Below, piece by piece: positions 35,336 to 48,265 of a DNA stretch of 64,000 nucleotides. The number at the start of each line of letters is the position of its first letter. Within the stretch, counting starts at the first letter, position 1. Source of the stretch: Neospora caninum Liverpool (Eukaryota > Apicomplexa > Conoidasida > Eucoccidiorida > Sarcocystidae); contig NC_018385.1 of NCBI RefSeq assembly GCF_000208865.1, forward strand, positions 1,904,724 to 1,968,723, in the 5' to 3' direction. The position numbers and the translations under genes are program-made. The notes under the pieces are model-generated. The model did not search any database, was not told the origin of the DNA, and worked only from the letters and a program-made list of their open reading frames with translations.

Positions 35336-38300
35336 CGTAGTATATCTATATCTATATATATGTATATAAATGTATATATAGATATATATTTCTACTTCTA
35401 TTTACATGTGTGTACATGTGTGTATCGACATGTACTGAACTATGAAAAGGGGGACGTTTCGCCAGTCACCTTTGAGTGGTTTTCGTCGCGTGTGGTGTTG
35501 TCAGAGGAATTGAAACAGACGCTGAGTCAGCTCACAGTGGAGGTCTCCAGGAGGCACAGGGCGGAGGTAAACAGGAGCTCTGTACACGATCCTCCGCCTC
35601 AAAAGGAATTCGGTACTCTGGCTGCGTCACTTGCACACGCTGCATGCTCCTTGAGAAAGAGAAAAGCGAGAACCCGCTTTTAGCGCCACACATGAAACGC
35701 CCGCGCAAGTACGGAAGTGCCTGTGCTGCCTAAAACAAAAACCAGACTGCCGTCCAGAAGCGCTTTCCACAGCCGCCCACTTCTCTCAGCAACGGCGTTC
35801 TGCACTGCTCTGACTGAGATCCACTGCACGTGCGCCTCCATATACTGCTCCGCGTAGGAGATGCGTAGATACAACGTTTGTGTTGTTCTGTCTACATGGA
35901 TTTTTTCCCAGAAAACGTACACAGAAATGACTCTCTGTCCCTGCAGGCGCGTCTTCGCGAGACTCAACGGGAGGTCGAGGAACAAAAAGGAACAAAGGTC
36001 AGATATGCCCACGACAAAAAGACGACGTCAGTCTGCCGCGTTCGACGCTGAACAGCTGGATGGGCGCACAGCTCACTGGTCTTATATTCGGATCCAATAG
36101 TGATGTGTTTTTGGTTGCGTTGAGGGCGACGAGGCTAGGATTCTAGGTTCATCGCTTCCACGGGCTAGCCGCAGCTCCGCGACAGCTATGCTGCCTTTGT
36201 CAGCTACGCTCAGGCTGTGAATGCATCCGTATACTCATTCGTGTTCATGCCGGTGTATACATAGGCCAGACGTCTGTTCAAGTGCTGGACGGTCGCCTTT
36301 GCAGGCTTCCTATGCAAGGCTCTGGTCCTCAACGCGTTTCGAGAGTTTAGAAGGAGACACACGCTTGCTTGAGACACGAGAGAGCCATCGTACGCACACG
36401 CCAAGCAGCGGGCTTCACGACCGTCTCTCATTTCGCTCAGGTGTTATCTATCAGCTGCAGAGATTCTCGACTGGACTGTCGGTTTGGGAACCGGGGCACC
36501 AATGCAGTTTTGCTCGAAATGCTACGCGGATAGACACTGACACGAATCCTCATGCCACGCCTCGACTTCAGACAGGATAGATATGCCTCTGTATTATCTG
36601 CAAATCTACATGTGTCTATGTGGAAGAGCCTCAACAAGGTTATATCCTCGAATTTAATGCGTTTACCTGCCGCAAGTTCCCTCGGGCGCTGGTCTGGAGA
36701 GATAGGCGCATGGAGTACAGAAGAGACGAGCGTGAGATAAGGGGATGCTTTGTGACCGCTCTGTGGAACATAAAAGACCGACGCAGGCTGCCTTGTGCGT
36801 TGTCCGCCTCGATCCTGGCAAGAGTAGCTTTTTCGTCGTTTCGTCCGTTCGCGGCAGTCTGTTTAGAGTTCGTGTTCCACATTCTTTTTCCTAATGTCCC
36901 TTGCCTGTGTCTCCTCTCCTCTATAGATGAGCACCAAGATTCCACCGAATGGAGGCCGCTTGGAATCCTTCTCGACTTTTTTCCATCTCTCTGACCCACC
37001 CGGCACACCGCGCCCTCAACTTTCTTCTCCGCATGCGTCTCCGGTCTCCTCGCCTCAACCGCTTCAATCTTCCTTCTCGGCCGGCTCGAGCCCCGCCTCG
37101 GCGGCTGCCGCATCGCCGTTCGCGCTCCGCCTCTGGGATGCTCGCGAAACTCCCGTCGGTGCCGAAAAGGAGCAAGCCGCGCAGAGACCAAGCGTGGAAT
37201 CAGACGAAAGCGATGAAGAAAGGGATGGTGAGGAAGGCGATAAGGGAGGAAATGCTGGAGAAGAAATGGATGATGAAGAAACGTCCCTTCCGAGAGAAGC
37301 GCCAGGATGTGACTGCCCTCCGTGTCGCCCGGCTCTTGGTGGGGGAGCATGGCGCAAATCCGTCAGTTCCAGCGAGACGCGGAATGAAAAAGGAAACAAA
37401 GAACAAGACAGGAAAGAAAGCCGAAGCTGCCGCGAGCACGCGTCGTTCTTTGAAAGCTCGTTTTGTCTCCCTCCGTCGGGTCGCGTGACATCACAGCTCG
37501 GCTTTCCGGTCAGGCGTTGCCAGGAGCCGGCGAAGGAAAACCCGACAGTGGATCCCCACGAGGGAGGCGAAAGCCAGGAAGGAAGGAGGTTCGGAAACAG
37601 GGAAGGAGACCAAAAAGACTGGGCTTCTTTCCGTCCGCTCTGCACGCGTTCTTCGCAAGATGGCTCTGGCCTCGCTTCGTCTCGTCGGTCCTCGTCGCGC
37701 TCAGGTTCGTCTTGGCCCCCTTCCTCTTCTTCCTCCGCGCTGCCACCGTCTCCTTCGTCTGTGGGCTCAACTTCGGGGTCTCGGCGCCCTTTCTCTCGTG
37801 CCTCGTCCGTTTCGCCAGTCTCGCATCTGTGTTCCGGCATCCACAACTGCCCGCATGCACCCATCACGCTTTCTTCCCGCGGGACAAAGCGACCGTCTCC
37901 GCCTCGCCTGTCTGGCCCTGCAGTCGCCGAAGGGGAGAGGCAGCGCTGCCGAGAAAGGGACAGACGCTTTTGCGAGCCTCAGCGTTTGCCCCGCGAGGCG
38001 GAGGAAATGGATCAGCCCGGCGCAGGAGAGACGAAACAGAAAGGAGAAACGAGAAGTCGAGCAGATGCAGGCGAGCGAGAGCCCCACGTGCATCAGTGTG
38101 GTGTCGGCCAGTGCGCTCCTGTCCGAAAGAGAAGAAGAGACTTCGACACGGCAGAGGGAGACCTTTCAGAGTTGGAAGAAACGCAGCACGCGACAGGCCA
38201 AAGAGTCGCAGGCCGGAAAGGAGACGAGCCGGAGCCCAAGGGTCAGACCTGGGCTCAGCGTAGCACGAAGCGTTTTGGGGAAACAAAAAGCGGCGAAGGA

Positions 38301-41300
38301 AAAGAGAAACGCAACGTGTTCGACCGTGAAAAACAACACAATGACAAATTGGTAACACAAGAAGGAAAAGGAGACAGAGACGAAGAAGGAAAGGGAGGCG
38401 AAGAAGAACGAGGACACGAGGAGTGCCGAAAACCTGGCGACCATAGAGATAGGCATGAAGGAAGGAAAGAAGCGAGCAGAGGGGGAAAGCGAGAGGTAGG
38501 CAAAGAACAAGAACGAAGGGACCGCACAGCGGGTGGGGAACGGGACGATCGGCCTGTCACGGGGTGGGGGAGGAAGGCCGTTGTAGCAGCAAGGGAATTT
38601 TTCCTCTCGCACTTCAGAGGAAACTTCCAGGCGACGGAGCAACTGGCCGAAACAACCAGACGCGAGGCTCCTCAGGAAGACGCTGCCGAGACATCCAGTC
38701 GCGAAGGACGAAAGGAGGCGGCCGAAGCGGAAGACGGCAGACGGGAGACAGGCCAGGACCGAGACACCCGAGCAGAATCGGTGCATGGAAATGGACGAGG
38801 CGGGCGAAAGTGTCTGAGCAGAATGCGCGCTCGCTCGGAGTCGGCAGCAGCTCGGGCTGAGACCCCGCAGGTGGGCACGGAGGTGTACCAGCGAGGGCGT
38901 TGCATTTTGGAGTGCGGGAGTGCCAAGGCAAACCCCTGCGAGCCAGAGCGGGTAATCGCGGTCAGAAACGACCCGCACAGCCACACGGGAGGTGCCTTGA
39001 AACGTGTGAACAGGGGCACGCCTTGGGATGCCTCTCTCGCAGGCCCGGGGGAGTCAGGCGCCCAGGCAACACCGGCGAGCGCCGCCCCTCAGAGATGTCT
39101 TGGAGCCGTCACGGACGCCAAGCGAGTCCACGTTTTCTCTGACCTCTCCCACAGAAAGCGTGGACAATGTCCCCGCGTCTTGAACGTGGCTCCACCTTCC
39201 CTGTCTCCGGCACCCACGCCCCGTTCGCCTCTCTCGGCTTTGTCGTCTCCTCGTCGCTCTCGTTCGCGTCTCCCCGAGGCTTCTCCTTCCACGGCTTCTC
39301 CGCCGAGGCGGGCGCCGTCGAGACACTCCACAGATTGCCTTTTCCTCGGGCGAGGTTCAGGAAGCGAAGGAGACAGCAGCAGTGAGGGGCGAGGCTTCAG
39401 ACTCCACCGGCATGCGGAGTCGACAGCGACAGAGGGCGAACGAGAAGAAGGCGTCGGGAAGAGCGACACAGAGAGGAGACAGCAAGGCAGCGCGGCCTCA
39501 GGGAGCAGTGGAGAGAGAGAAGACGCAAGGCGCCCGCGTCAGCCAGGCGAAGGAGCAACCCGAGAAGAATCTAGAGAGAGACAGGAAACCTTCCGGTGGA
39601 GAGGTATCTGCAGCGGACGAACACGCGGAGCAGGGCGTGGAGACAACGAGGAGAGGCGAGGAAGTAGGAGACAGGAGGAGCCAGAGAGTGCCGGCCTGCT
39701 AGAGAAGGACGGCGAAGAAGGTGAGCGGCAAAAGGTGCCTATGAATTTAGAGGAAAGCAAGGGACCAGGTGACCCTGGGATGGTGGCGCTGGAGGCGTCG
39801 GGAGAACGCCAGGCGCCGTGGAAGGAGCAGGACAGTCTCGCCGACGAATTCGGAGCACTTCGATCTGAGGGAAGAAGTGAGAGTTCTCCCTCGAGTGCCT
39901 CCGCTCCCTCCGTCTCTCGACGCCTGCATGAGCGAGGACTCAGTCCTGCATCTTCGTGTGCCTCTCCGTCGACTCGGCCATGTTGCCGTGTCCCATTGGG
40001 AAGAGCGTCTTCGCTCTCCACCCAAATAGCCGGATCTTTGGCGCAGTCCTTTGCTTCTTGTCCCGCGCCGTGGCTTTCTCTCTCTTCTTCCGTGCCTCGC
40101 GCGTCGCCCTCACGCAAGCCATCGCCGTTCTCTTCTTCGCGGTCTACGCCTTCAGCCGGGGCCCCTGGACGCCGCTGTGGAACGCGCGAGGCTTCCTCCG
40201 AGCAAGTTCTCCAGTGCGCTGTGGGCAGCGGCTCCAAGACACCGACCCTAGCGGTAGGTCTGCATGCGTGCAGGCATGCTGCGCTGCCACGGCCTCGGAC
40301 GACAAAACAAGGCCTCGAGGAGGATCTTTCTCACCACAGTTGCGGCCATCGGGAGTTGGGCTAGCTAACGTACAAAAAAGGGAGACTGGGGGAACACCTC
40401 TCCTCTCGGAACAAGGAGGCGTTTCACGTCTGAGGGGTGAAGAACGGCTGCACTCCGAAGGAAAGGAACAGAAACCGACGCTGCTCTGGTGGTCATTTCC
40501 GCGCAAGCAGCGAGCATTATAATAACCAAGAAGATCATACTATATACCCAATTAATAACCCATCCACTGACTACATTCGTGAGGGGAAGTTAGCCACTCT
40601 CGACGGGGTTTCGAAAGTGGTCACAGTCTATGTTGAAATAGTATGATGCGCCCCTTGACAGGCATTACACATGGAAGCACTCTAACGCGTTTCGAATGGT
40701 ATAACCCCCTTTGGGAAGCCAAGCAGAATCAGGGAAGACTTATCTATCAAGTGAATGGTATTTTCTAGCATCTTATGCGATGTTAAAAGTGCAACTAAGG
40801 TTGTCACTGAAGATCACGTGCTCAATTGCTTTTTTCTCTGGTGCTAGTGGATCGACGCAAACGGCTGCTCCTGTTCTTCAGTCCCGTTTGCTCACTCTCG
40901 CAGGTACTGTTTCGTCCCTCCTTTCTTCTGTTTTTTCCCTTCTGCAGTCTCTGAGCACACCGCTCGATTCCCTTCCGGCGCAGTCGCTTCTGCAGCCTGC
41001 CTCACTAGCAGGTTCCCTGTCTCCTCCTTCGCCGTTTCGGGCGCGCCAGGCGGCAGGGGACAGGGCGCCTGAATGCTCCGCGGTTCACCGAGTCCCTGCG
41101 CGATCGCTCTCTGGGGCATCTCCAGAAAGTTCATGGCGCTGGCCGCCGCCTCAGATCGCGACGGTGGACACAGCCCCGTCAGACACAGATCCTCAAAACG
41201 CTGTCCCGGGAATTGTCGTTATTTCTCGAAAGAAGGCGCCGTTTCTCCCAGCACCGTCGCCTCGTGGCCGAGTCGCTGGGGGGTTTCCCCCCCGTGTGTC

Positions 41301-42462
41301 TGTCCCGCGTTCCTTCCCATCGGATTCCGCGTTCTCCTTGTTGTCGCCTACGGCCTGCTTGCAGCCGTCTATCGCGCCTGCCTCGTCGGAGGCCGAGCCC
41401 CCGACCTTCGCCCCGGGCGAGAAACTCCCACCTTCTGCCTCTTCAGAGAGAGAGTTGACCGGAAAAAGCGATTCTGGGCGAGCGGGTTTGGACGCAGCGC
41501 GTCTCCAGGCTCCCGGCGAGCTCGGCAGACTCGCCAGTCTTCAGCGACGGCCTGACAACCCTGCCTTGTTTCACGGAGAGCGCTGTGCAGAGGGACAGGC
41601 GCGGAAAGGCCAAACCGACGAGAGAGCGGGGCGGGGCCAAAACGCGGCTGGGGACGGAGGCGGGAAAGGCTCGTCAGCAAAAGTCGCGCTGAGAGCGGAT
41701 TTGCCGCACATTGTTTCTTCGCGGTACGGGGATCGGGGTGAACGGGACGCGCGGGAGAGGGAGATGGAAGGAACGCGGGGTGCACGGCCGAACCTCGTCT
41801 CGGTCGGTTCCGCGGAGGGAAGTACACTTCTGTCTCAGGTTGTTTCTTCCGGGGTTTGTGGGGGCGATGCGCCTTCGACGAACAGGGAGAAAGCAGGCGA
41901 ACGACCGGAAAAGGAGGCGGCGCGCTTCGGCAGAGACAGAACGGCACGAGACGAGGTGTCTGGTGTAGCTTCGCCTGTAGCTGTCGAGAAGAAGGGAACG
42001 TCTGCAACAGAGAGAGAACGCGTTCGGGAGACCACTGCCACTGTTGATGGGAAGGCTCGACAGCACGCGCCTCAGGTTGTCTCTTGCCTTCGTCCTGCGT
42101 TAGTGAAAAAGATGGAGAGAACCAGAAGCGGGCGACGAGCTGCATCGTGCCGAAGCCCAGCGGGGACGCGCGATCAAGAACGGCACGAAAGAAAGTTGAG
42201 GGGTGCGCACGAGAGGGTCCCATCTCAGCCTCCCAATCTGCCTCGCAGCCGCAGGGATCGAGGCAACGAACCGCCACCCGCCCAGCGCTTGGAAGCGTTC
42301 TCTGGAAGAGCACGGGAGGTCAGAAAAGATTGGGGAGCGCCTGACGAGCAAACCAGGCGAAACGGCGAGAGCACGACGACTAGCATGCACCAAGAAATCC
42401 GCGTTGTAATACGCAGGGAACATGCGAAAAACAAGACGCTCCCGTTTCATGCCAGTCCATGA
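28339..42462 (+). CDS. Giant coiled-coil protein of unknown function (predicted 3,285 aa, ten exons)
   Basis: Predicted exons: 28339-32806, 33565-33602, 33986-34129, 34687-34813, 35505-35566, 35944-35994, 36305-36389, 36441-36481, 36927-40253, 40948-42462. All joins are GT-AG and phase-consistent. The start ATG at 28339 has a strong GCGGCCATGG context. Exon 1 encodes a long Ser/Pro-rich, then Arg/Glu-rich charged region, including a VETPET repeat. The end of exon 1 and the next seven short exons encode a heptad-like Leu/Arg/Glu coiled coil (LLRQERRLRQEA, then ELLLHALKESRRLLKEE). Exon 9 is again charged and low-complexity, and exon 10 is Ser/Arg-rich, ending at TGA. No catalytic motif or membrane span seen. 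A structural or scaffold role is inference. Exons 36305-36389 and 36441-36481 are the weakest; a separate gene starting at 36927 is the main alternative. Confidence 0.68.
31528..31599 (+). repeat. Four 18-bp coding repeats (VETPET)
   Basis: The 18-base unit GTGGAGACACCGGAGACA occurs four times in tandem (first and last copies slightly changed), encoding VETPET-like hexapeptides in the charged part of the coiled-coil protein. Confidence 0.9.
34340..34369. repeat. (TA)n microsatellite in an intron
   Basis: About 30 bases of pure TA in the intron 34130-34686 of the coiled-coil gene. Confidence 0.9.
35275..35420. repeat. TA/CATA-rich microsatellite in an intron
   Basis: ATACATA and TATATA repeats, with a pure (AT)n core at 35307-35334 and TATATCTA repeats after it, inside the intron 34814-35504. 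Confidence 0.9.
40520..40820 (+). other. Mitochondrial-type DNA fragment (NUMT) in an intron
   Basis: An AT-richer segment inside the last intron (40254-40947) of the coiled-coil gene. At 40748-40790 a plus-strand frame reads SEWYFLASYAMLK, close to the conserved apicomplexan cytochrome b segment PEWYFLPFYAMLK; the similarity fades on both sides. The left end (40523-40576) resembles, with substitutions, the inverted sequence at 49967-50032. The right end runs into a CT-rich acceptor. A decayed, composite nuclear copy of mitochondrial DNA is the best reading; the part between 40577 and 40745 is unassigned. Confidence 0.72.
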
Positions 42463-43915
42463 CGGGAGACTCTGAACAGAAAGCATGTCACATCCTCTCG
42501 GGTTTCCGTCAGATTCTGCGAGCGAGTTCCAGGCTTCCTGTCAAAGCCCTTTAGCCAAAGAGGCCCGTGAGCGCGGCCGCAGCCACACAAGAAAAAAACA
42601 GTCCCGGCGGTCCGTTAGCACAGACCCCGTGGCCGAAGTGCATGTATATTCACGCACAACGGAGTTCGTGTGGACACAGTACGGAGTGAATCGGGTTTTT
42701 TTGCGACGGTGCGGGAGATTCGATTTCAAACCGAGTGCCCAAAGAGTCAACTTCTGAAACACGCAGACTGGAGTCAAACGCTTATGGCGACTGGCGTCGG
42801 ACGGGGAAGCGCGCGGCCAGAATAGCTGAAAGAATCCACGTGTCACCGCAGAGAGAGGGACCAGCAAGAGGAGAGAGAGGCGCCTGGAAAAGGCGCTTGC
42901 CTCTGGTCGGCCTTTCACGTTTGACACGAAACACGCAGGGCCGCGAACCACTAGGAAGAATGCAGAGTGCTTGCTAATCACGTGCGATTAAGATGAAGTA
43001 AAGCCGCAACGGCTGAGCGCCGAAACGTCTCGCGGCGAGTGATGCCGGGTTTTCTTTGCAAAGCGCTGCAGAATCACGAGCAAACGTGAGGCAAAACCAA
43101 GAACGGTTTGCTTGTCTGCACTCCGTCACCGGCCTGTGTCTCAAAAACCGTCTGGCCCCGCTATTCTTCGGGGAAAGCGCTACTCTGAGAGAAGGAAAAC
43201 CCGGTACTTCAGACCGGGACGCAGGCGCGGAGCGACGGAAGGCCAAAGCCAGGCTGCGCAAGAGACGTAGCTGAACACTTTCACTCAGGATTGAAAACAG
43301 GACAGAAAGCGCAACGGGGCCGGGAACCGGCGAAGTGCGAAAACGTAGCCAAAAAACCCTGCGGCGCTGCCTTCAAAAAGGGAAACTGTCTCTTCGAGGA
43401 ACTGGACGCGAGCCGACACAGAGAGCTGTGCACCGTTCATGTGAAGAAACCCCCAACCAGCTTAATCAAAAAGCCAGAGAATGGCACAACACGGTGAAGC
43501 GGGAAACCTCGATGAAAAAGGTGCACTTCTGCCGTGCGTCATCTCTCTCTTTTATCCCAACTCGTCCCAGCCGTGTCCAAATGCAAGCTGGGCGTGTGCG
43601 CAAACGTGGATGTTTCTCGCCGAATCTCTTTCTGTCGGGAGTTCTTTTCCTCTGGAAAGACAGCCAAGTGGATGCGGGAACATATATATATATATATATA
43701 TGTATATACATAAGCCTATATGTATATATATGTATAATGTGTATATGTATGTATATATATGTATATATATGTATATAGGCATGTTTAAAAAGATGGCCGT
43801 TCTTTGTTGTCGTCCCGTGGTTTCTCCATCACGCCACGACTAAGACAGGAGAGGAGTCCGCCGGCATTTGCAGACGAGCCTGCCGCAGCGAAGGAGGGAA
43901 AACCTGCGGCGCCTC
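42463..43915. other. Intergenic region between convergent genes
   Basis: It lies between the stop codons of the coiled-coil gene (+) and the TTC4 gene (-), so it holds both 3' UTRs. No coding signal. A TATA/TGTATA microsatellite sits at 43681-43780. Confidence 0.6.
43681..43780. repeat. TATA/TGTATA microsatellite
   Basis: About 100 bases of TATATATA and GTATATATG repeats, downstream of the TTC4 stop codon. Confidence 0.9.
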
Positions 43916-46900
43916 TCATGGTTCCTTTGGGATCTGCAACACCTCGACGAAGGCGCCTTCCAGGAACTGCTCGTGCGCTGCGGTCTTCTCCACCTGCGGA
44001 GGACAAGCCTCATAGAAAGGGAAAGGCCACGTGAGCACGCCGAAACGTGGTCAGAGCGATCAGAGGAACTGTTCCAAGCGCAAGATGAGACGTGAAGAAG
44101 GAGAAAGAGGGGACACAAGGAAACGAGAGCAAAGGCGACGATGCCAGGGAGCACAGACGCGCATGGATCTCCTGTCGCACACGCTTCGTTGTCGACTCGG
44201 AAACTTACGAGGATGTGGAAGACCGGGACGCCTGCAATGCGCTTCACGATCTGAAGCAGAAGGGCCAGCGGCGCGTCAAGGGGAACATCGAAAAGGAGGT
44301 CGCCTGGCATTCCACACTGTGCGCAAACGGCGCCGCACACAGAAGAAACTCGATGGAAAACTCGGCCTGGGCCGCACACTGTCGGCCCGTTTCTCACAGA
44401 GTCCACGGCTTGCCCCGCGAGCCTGCAGTTTTTCCCCGGACTTCTCTGTGTTTCGGCGTCGCATCCTTCCTTTGCGTGAGCGCGTCTCTCACCTCGTAAT
44501 ACGCACGCATGCGGTCGACAGTGTACTTCTGCTCCACGTCCCAAGAAGGGAAGTCTGGCTCCTCCGCTGATCTGTGCTTTTCGGAAGAGGATGCGGGGAA
44601 CATGTGGCACAGGTAGAACCCGAGACTCTTGTCTTCATCGAAGTCGACGATCGTTTCCGTGAGCATCACTTCGTCAAGGAGAAGAACGACGGTGAAGAAC
44701 AGACGCGGCCTCCCCGCCTCGTCCAACTGCACGTAGGGCCCTGAGCAGTGGGAAACCACTGGAGCGATGGAGTAGACAGGCGCCGCGACTGTGATGCCTG
44801 AAACACCCACATCGACACGTGCCTTCGAGGTTGAGTCGCGTTTTGAAAAGGCGGCACTGCACAATTTTGCAGTCCTACCTCTCCACCGTCCTCGTTTTTC
44901 TGGAGCACGCGTTCGTGGCTCGAGACACACGGGCTCTGTCTCTCGACGCACCTGCGTGGGCTCCTTTCCGGATTTGTCTGCCAAAGAGCCAACCCGTCAG
45001 AACTCTTCGCAGGAAACGCAGAGCGTTTCATGCGGAAACCGATTTGCCACAAATTTGCGAGCGATCTGGAACAGCCCACAAGCTTTCCTCGCGGCTTCCC
45101 GCCTGTCTGTCGCCACTGGACGGGTGCATGCGAATGGGCGCGGGGTTCCATCCCTGTTCTGCCCATGTGGGTTCCCTTCCACGTTCTCGGTGTCTGTCTC
45201 TCTTCCACGTCTTCGCTGTCACATCAGACACTGCCTCTGCGCTCCATCCACACCATGCCCGTGTCTCCATTTCCTGTAATTCCTAGAAACGTAGTGCTGT
45301 TTCTTCGGCTGTCCCTGCTCAACAGTTCCCCCTTCGCTCACCGCGAGACTGTAGAACTTCCGACACCGAGGGTTTCTTGTGTTCTTTTTCCTTGAGGCGC
45401 TGCTCGGCTTTTGCCTTTTCCTTCTTCTCCCAGCGGGTCTGCGCCGCGTCGCGCAACTGCTTCATATCTGCGTTGTTCGGGTCTCTCTCCAGCCCCGCAG
45501 TGGCGAACGCTGAGCTCTGCCGAAACAGTTCCAGCAGAAACGACGCTCGACCTGCGCGGTAGTAGCTGAAAGGCCCGAGGATACGGAACACAAGAGACAC
45601 ACGCACCTGTGGAAAGGCGACAGGCAAATACAGCGCGAAGCAATCCTCTGAGCTTAGCCTGCACTTGAAGACGCATGGATTCCCGTGGGGACGGCGGAAA
45701 AAAGACAAAGGTCACCACAGCGGATACGTCGCAGAGACGCGACAGAAGAGGAGTGAAAGCGCTGCGAGTTGCAGACACCACGATACACTCCCAGCAACGA
45801 ACCGTCCCATTTTAGGCAAAATGCGCTGAAAAAGGAAATTACGAGGGAAATAGATTCCCCCCAGGACGGTTTTCAGGGCCTTTGGTAACGGTAAGAGGAC
45901 GATGCGATGGGGGCTCTTTGTGTGTTCCTTCGAACACCGAAAGCGAATACGAAACGCGCTAGATTTAAACAGCAGAGAAACACGCGTGCGACGTTCTTCA
46001 AAGGGCGAAGCGCAGAACCACCGAGAAGTCGGCATTTCGCCTGTCTTGCCCAGGCCGCGGAGAGCCGGGAAACTCTCACGATAGTCACGGAAACAACGGT
46101 TGGCGGTGCCTTTCCTCTTCACGGAGAGGACGGACTCCGGTACCGCATGCAAGAGAAAACAGTGGGATGTGCTTATGGAGGCGAGGGGCAGAATGGAATA
46201 ACAGCCGCGACATGCGAAACGCATCTTTAGGCACAGAACGAGAACGGGCGCCCGTGGGAAGTGCCCCACGCGGAACACACTCCTTTTTGTTCTGCTCGGC
46301 TGCGGTTTACTCACGCTTTGACATTCGAGGGATCGAGGCGGATAGCGGACCGACAGTCGTTGACGCAGGCCACGAGCTCGCCAAGAATGAGGTGACATTG
46401 AGCACGGTTTGAGAAAAGAACGGCCTCGAGAGTCTTATCTCCACATTGCTGTTCCAGTCCCTGCGACGCGAAAGGAAAACGGAAACACTTCCTCCTGGTT
46501 CTTCCACCTTCAACTGCAAAAGTATACAGATCTGGTACACTCTCCTCTGTACACGCGCTCGTAGGCTCACACACAAATTCACAGACGTGCAAGGTGTAGC
46601 GATCCATGTAGGTACACGTGCAGCGTAGGTCCACACGGCCCCTAGAATATATATATATATATATATATATCTGCGTTCCAACACGAGTCGTCTTTCCTTT
46701 TTTTCCTGCACGAGCGGAGCGCAACAGTACTTCGCAGAACCTACAGCCCCACGCGAAAGGCAAAACCTCGTGTGTCGCTCTTCTTCGGTGCCTTCCACGG
46801 CCTCCTTCATTACGTGCAGTGCGCAAGCACCCCAGGACGAACAACATATATACATATATATACATACATATACATATATATACATATATATACATATATA

Positions 46901-46959
46901 TATATATATACATTTATACATACATATATATACATTTATACATACATATATATACATTT

Positions 46960-46991
<32 letters not shown>

Positions 46992-48036
46992 GTAAGTAGG
47001 CACGAGAAATGAATATCCATTTTTACCCGTCTTCCGGGTGAAGTACACACCCCGTTTGGTTATGAACATGTCTGCCGGCGTCTATACCGGCCGCCCCCAG
47101 GCCACGTGTGAGTATCGAGCCTGGTCTAGATCGGCGCTGCCGACGTGTCGTGAACACCGGAGTGACGCGCACTTCTCTAATGCTCACATCTGCGCCGCCG
47201 TGGACAGCGGAAGCGAGACTGAGCGAGATTCAGGCACACGAATCGTAACCAGGCTCCGAAGCTCCTGAAAACCTCGTATCTCGATCCTAGCGTTTTCGCT
47301 TCACACACGCCTATTCGGACATTTTTGGAAAGCACGCACCCAGTTCCCTTTCCTTGCCCAAATGCCCCTCCTGGAGGCAAGAACAGCCGCGTCTTTCCCA
47401 CTCGATTTCCTCTGTTGGGCGGCTGCGCTCTCCGCCCGAAGGCGCCTCCAGGTCTTATCTTTTTTCGCCTTATCTTCTTCTTACGCCCGCCCCCCCCCCT
47501 TCCTTTCGCCTCATTTTTTTTTCCGCCTCATCTCTTTCCGCCGGACCTCTTTCCGCCTGATCTCTTTTCGCGTTACTTACGGCAGAGTAGCACTCGAGGG
47601 CCATCCTCGCGTTGTATCTCTTGCTTTTCGCGGGCGACTCCTGGGGTTTCCCCTCCTTCTTCTGTTGTTCCTCCCGCTCCTGTTTCTCCTCCTCATTCCT
47701 CGCGCCGAGGGTCAGCCAGGAGTTGCCTTCCTTCTTCAGCTTCTCCGCGACGCTCTTCGCGGTCTCGCCCTCGTACGCGAGTTGCTGTAGGGCAAGCAGG
47801 TGCGGGTTCTCCTCCAGGTTCTCCGGCAGGTCGTCCATGAACAGTGGGAAGTTCTCGTCCTTGTATTTCTGTTGGAGATGCTGCAGGTACTCGGGGCTGA
47901 CGTTCCAGTCAAAGAGCCCGTCGTCGTCAGTTTCGACAACCTGCGACGCAGGCGCCGAGGCCTGCGCGCGGGAAGCCGCTGGAGCGGAAGTCGCGTCGCA
48001 GGAGGGAGGCGCCTGCGAGAGTGCACCTGTCGCCAT
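43916..48036 (-). CDS. TTC4/Cns1-type TPR co-chaperone (438 aa, six exons)
   Basis: Exons, 5' to 3': 48036-47581, 46460-46315, 45565-45342, 44797-44493, 44316-44209, 43993-43916. All are GT-AG and frame-consistent. The start MATGALSQ is followed by an acidic region with [20 protein letters not shown], typical of TTC4. Residues about 105-230 form the TPR domain: a helix ending [12 protein letters not shown], then [30 protein letters not shown], then [15 protein letters not shown] charged helix follows ([21 protein letters not shown]). The C-terminal part matches the TTC4/Cns1 'wheel' domain, with [20 protein letters not shown] and final [16 protein letters not shown]. Human TTC4 is somewhat shorter (387 aa). 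In other eukaryotes this family binds Hsp90 and Hsp70 C-termini through the TPR and helps client maturation; a role here is by homology. The gene is divergent from sulfite oxidase. Confidence 0.93.
46647..46670. repeat. (AT)n microsatellite in the first TTC4 intron
   Basis: Twelve AT units in the intron 46461-47580. Confidence 0.9.
46846..46992. repeat. (TACATA)n microsatellite in the first TTC4 intron
   Basis: About 145 bases of TATACATA/TATATACATTTA repeats in the intron 46461-47580. Confidence 0.9.
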
Positions 48037-48228
48037 GGGGGAGATTGTGGACGTCGAAAGTCGAAGGTACCGACGCGAAAACTTTGGCCCTCGGATGCGA
48101 ACCCCCACGCGCCGCGTAGGCAAACGAGAAACGAAGACAACACAAAGAAAGTGTCAATCCCAAGAGAGAAACAGGCAACAAAACAGCAGCCGGTAAAGGC
48201 TCTCAGACACCTTGACTCGCAAAAAAAT

Positions 48229-48231
<3 letters not shown>

Positions 48232-48262
<31 letters not shown>
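48232..48262. repeat. (AT)n microsatellite
   Basis: About 30 bases of pure AT repeat, roughly 200 bases upstream of the TTC4 start codon. Confidence 0.95.
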
Positions 48263-48265
<3 letters not shown>

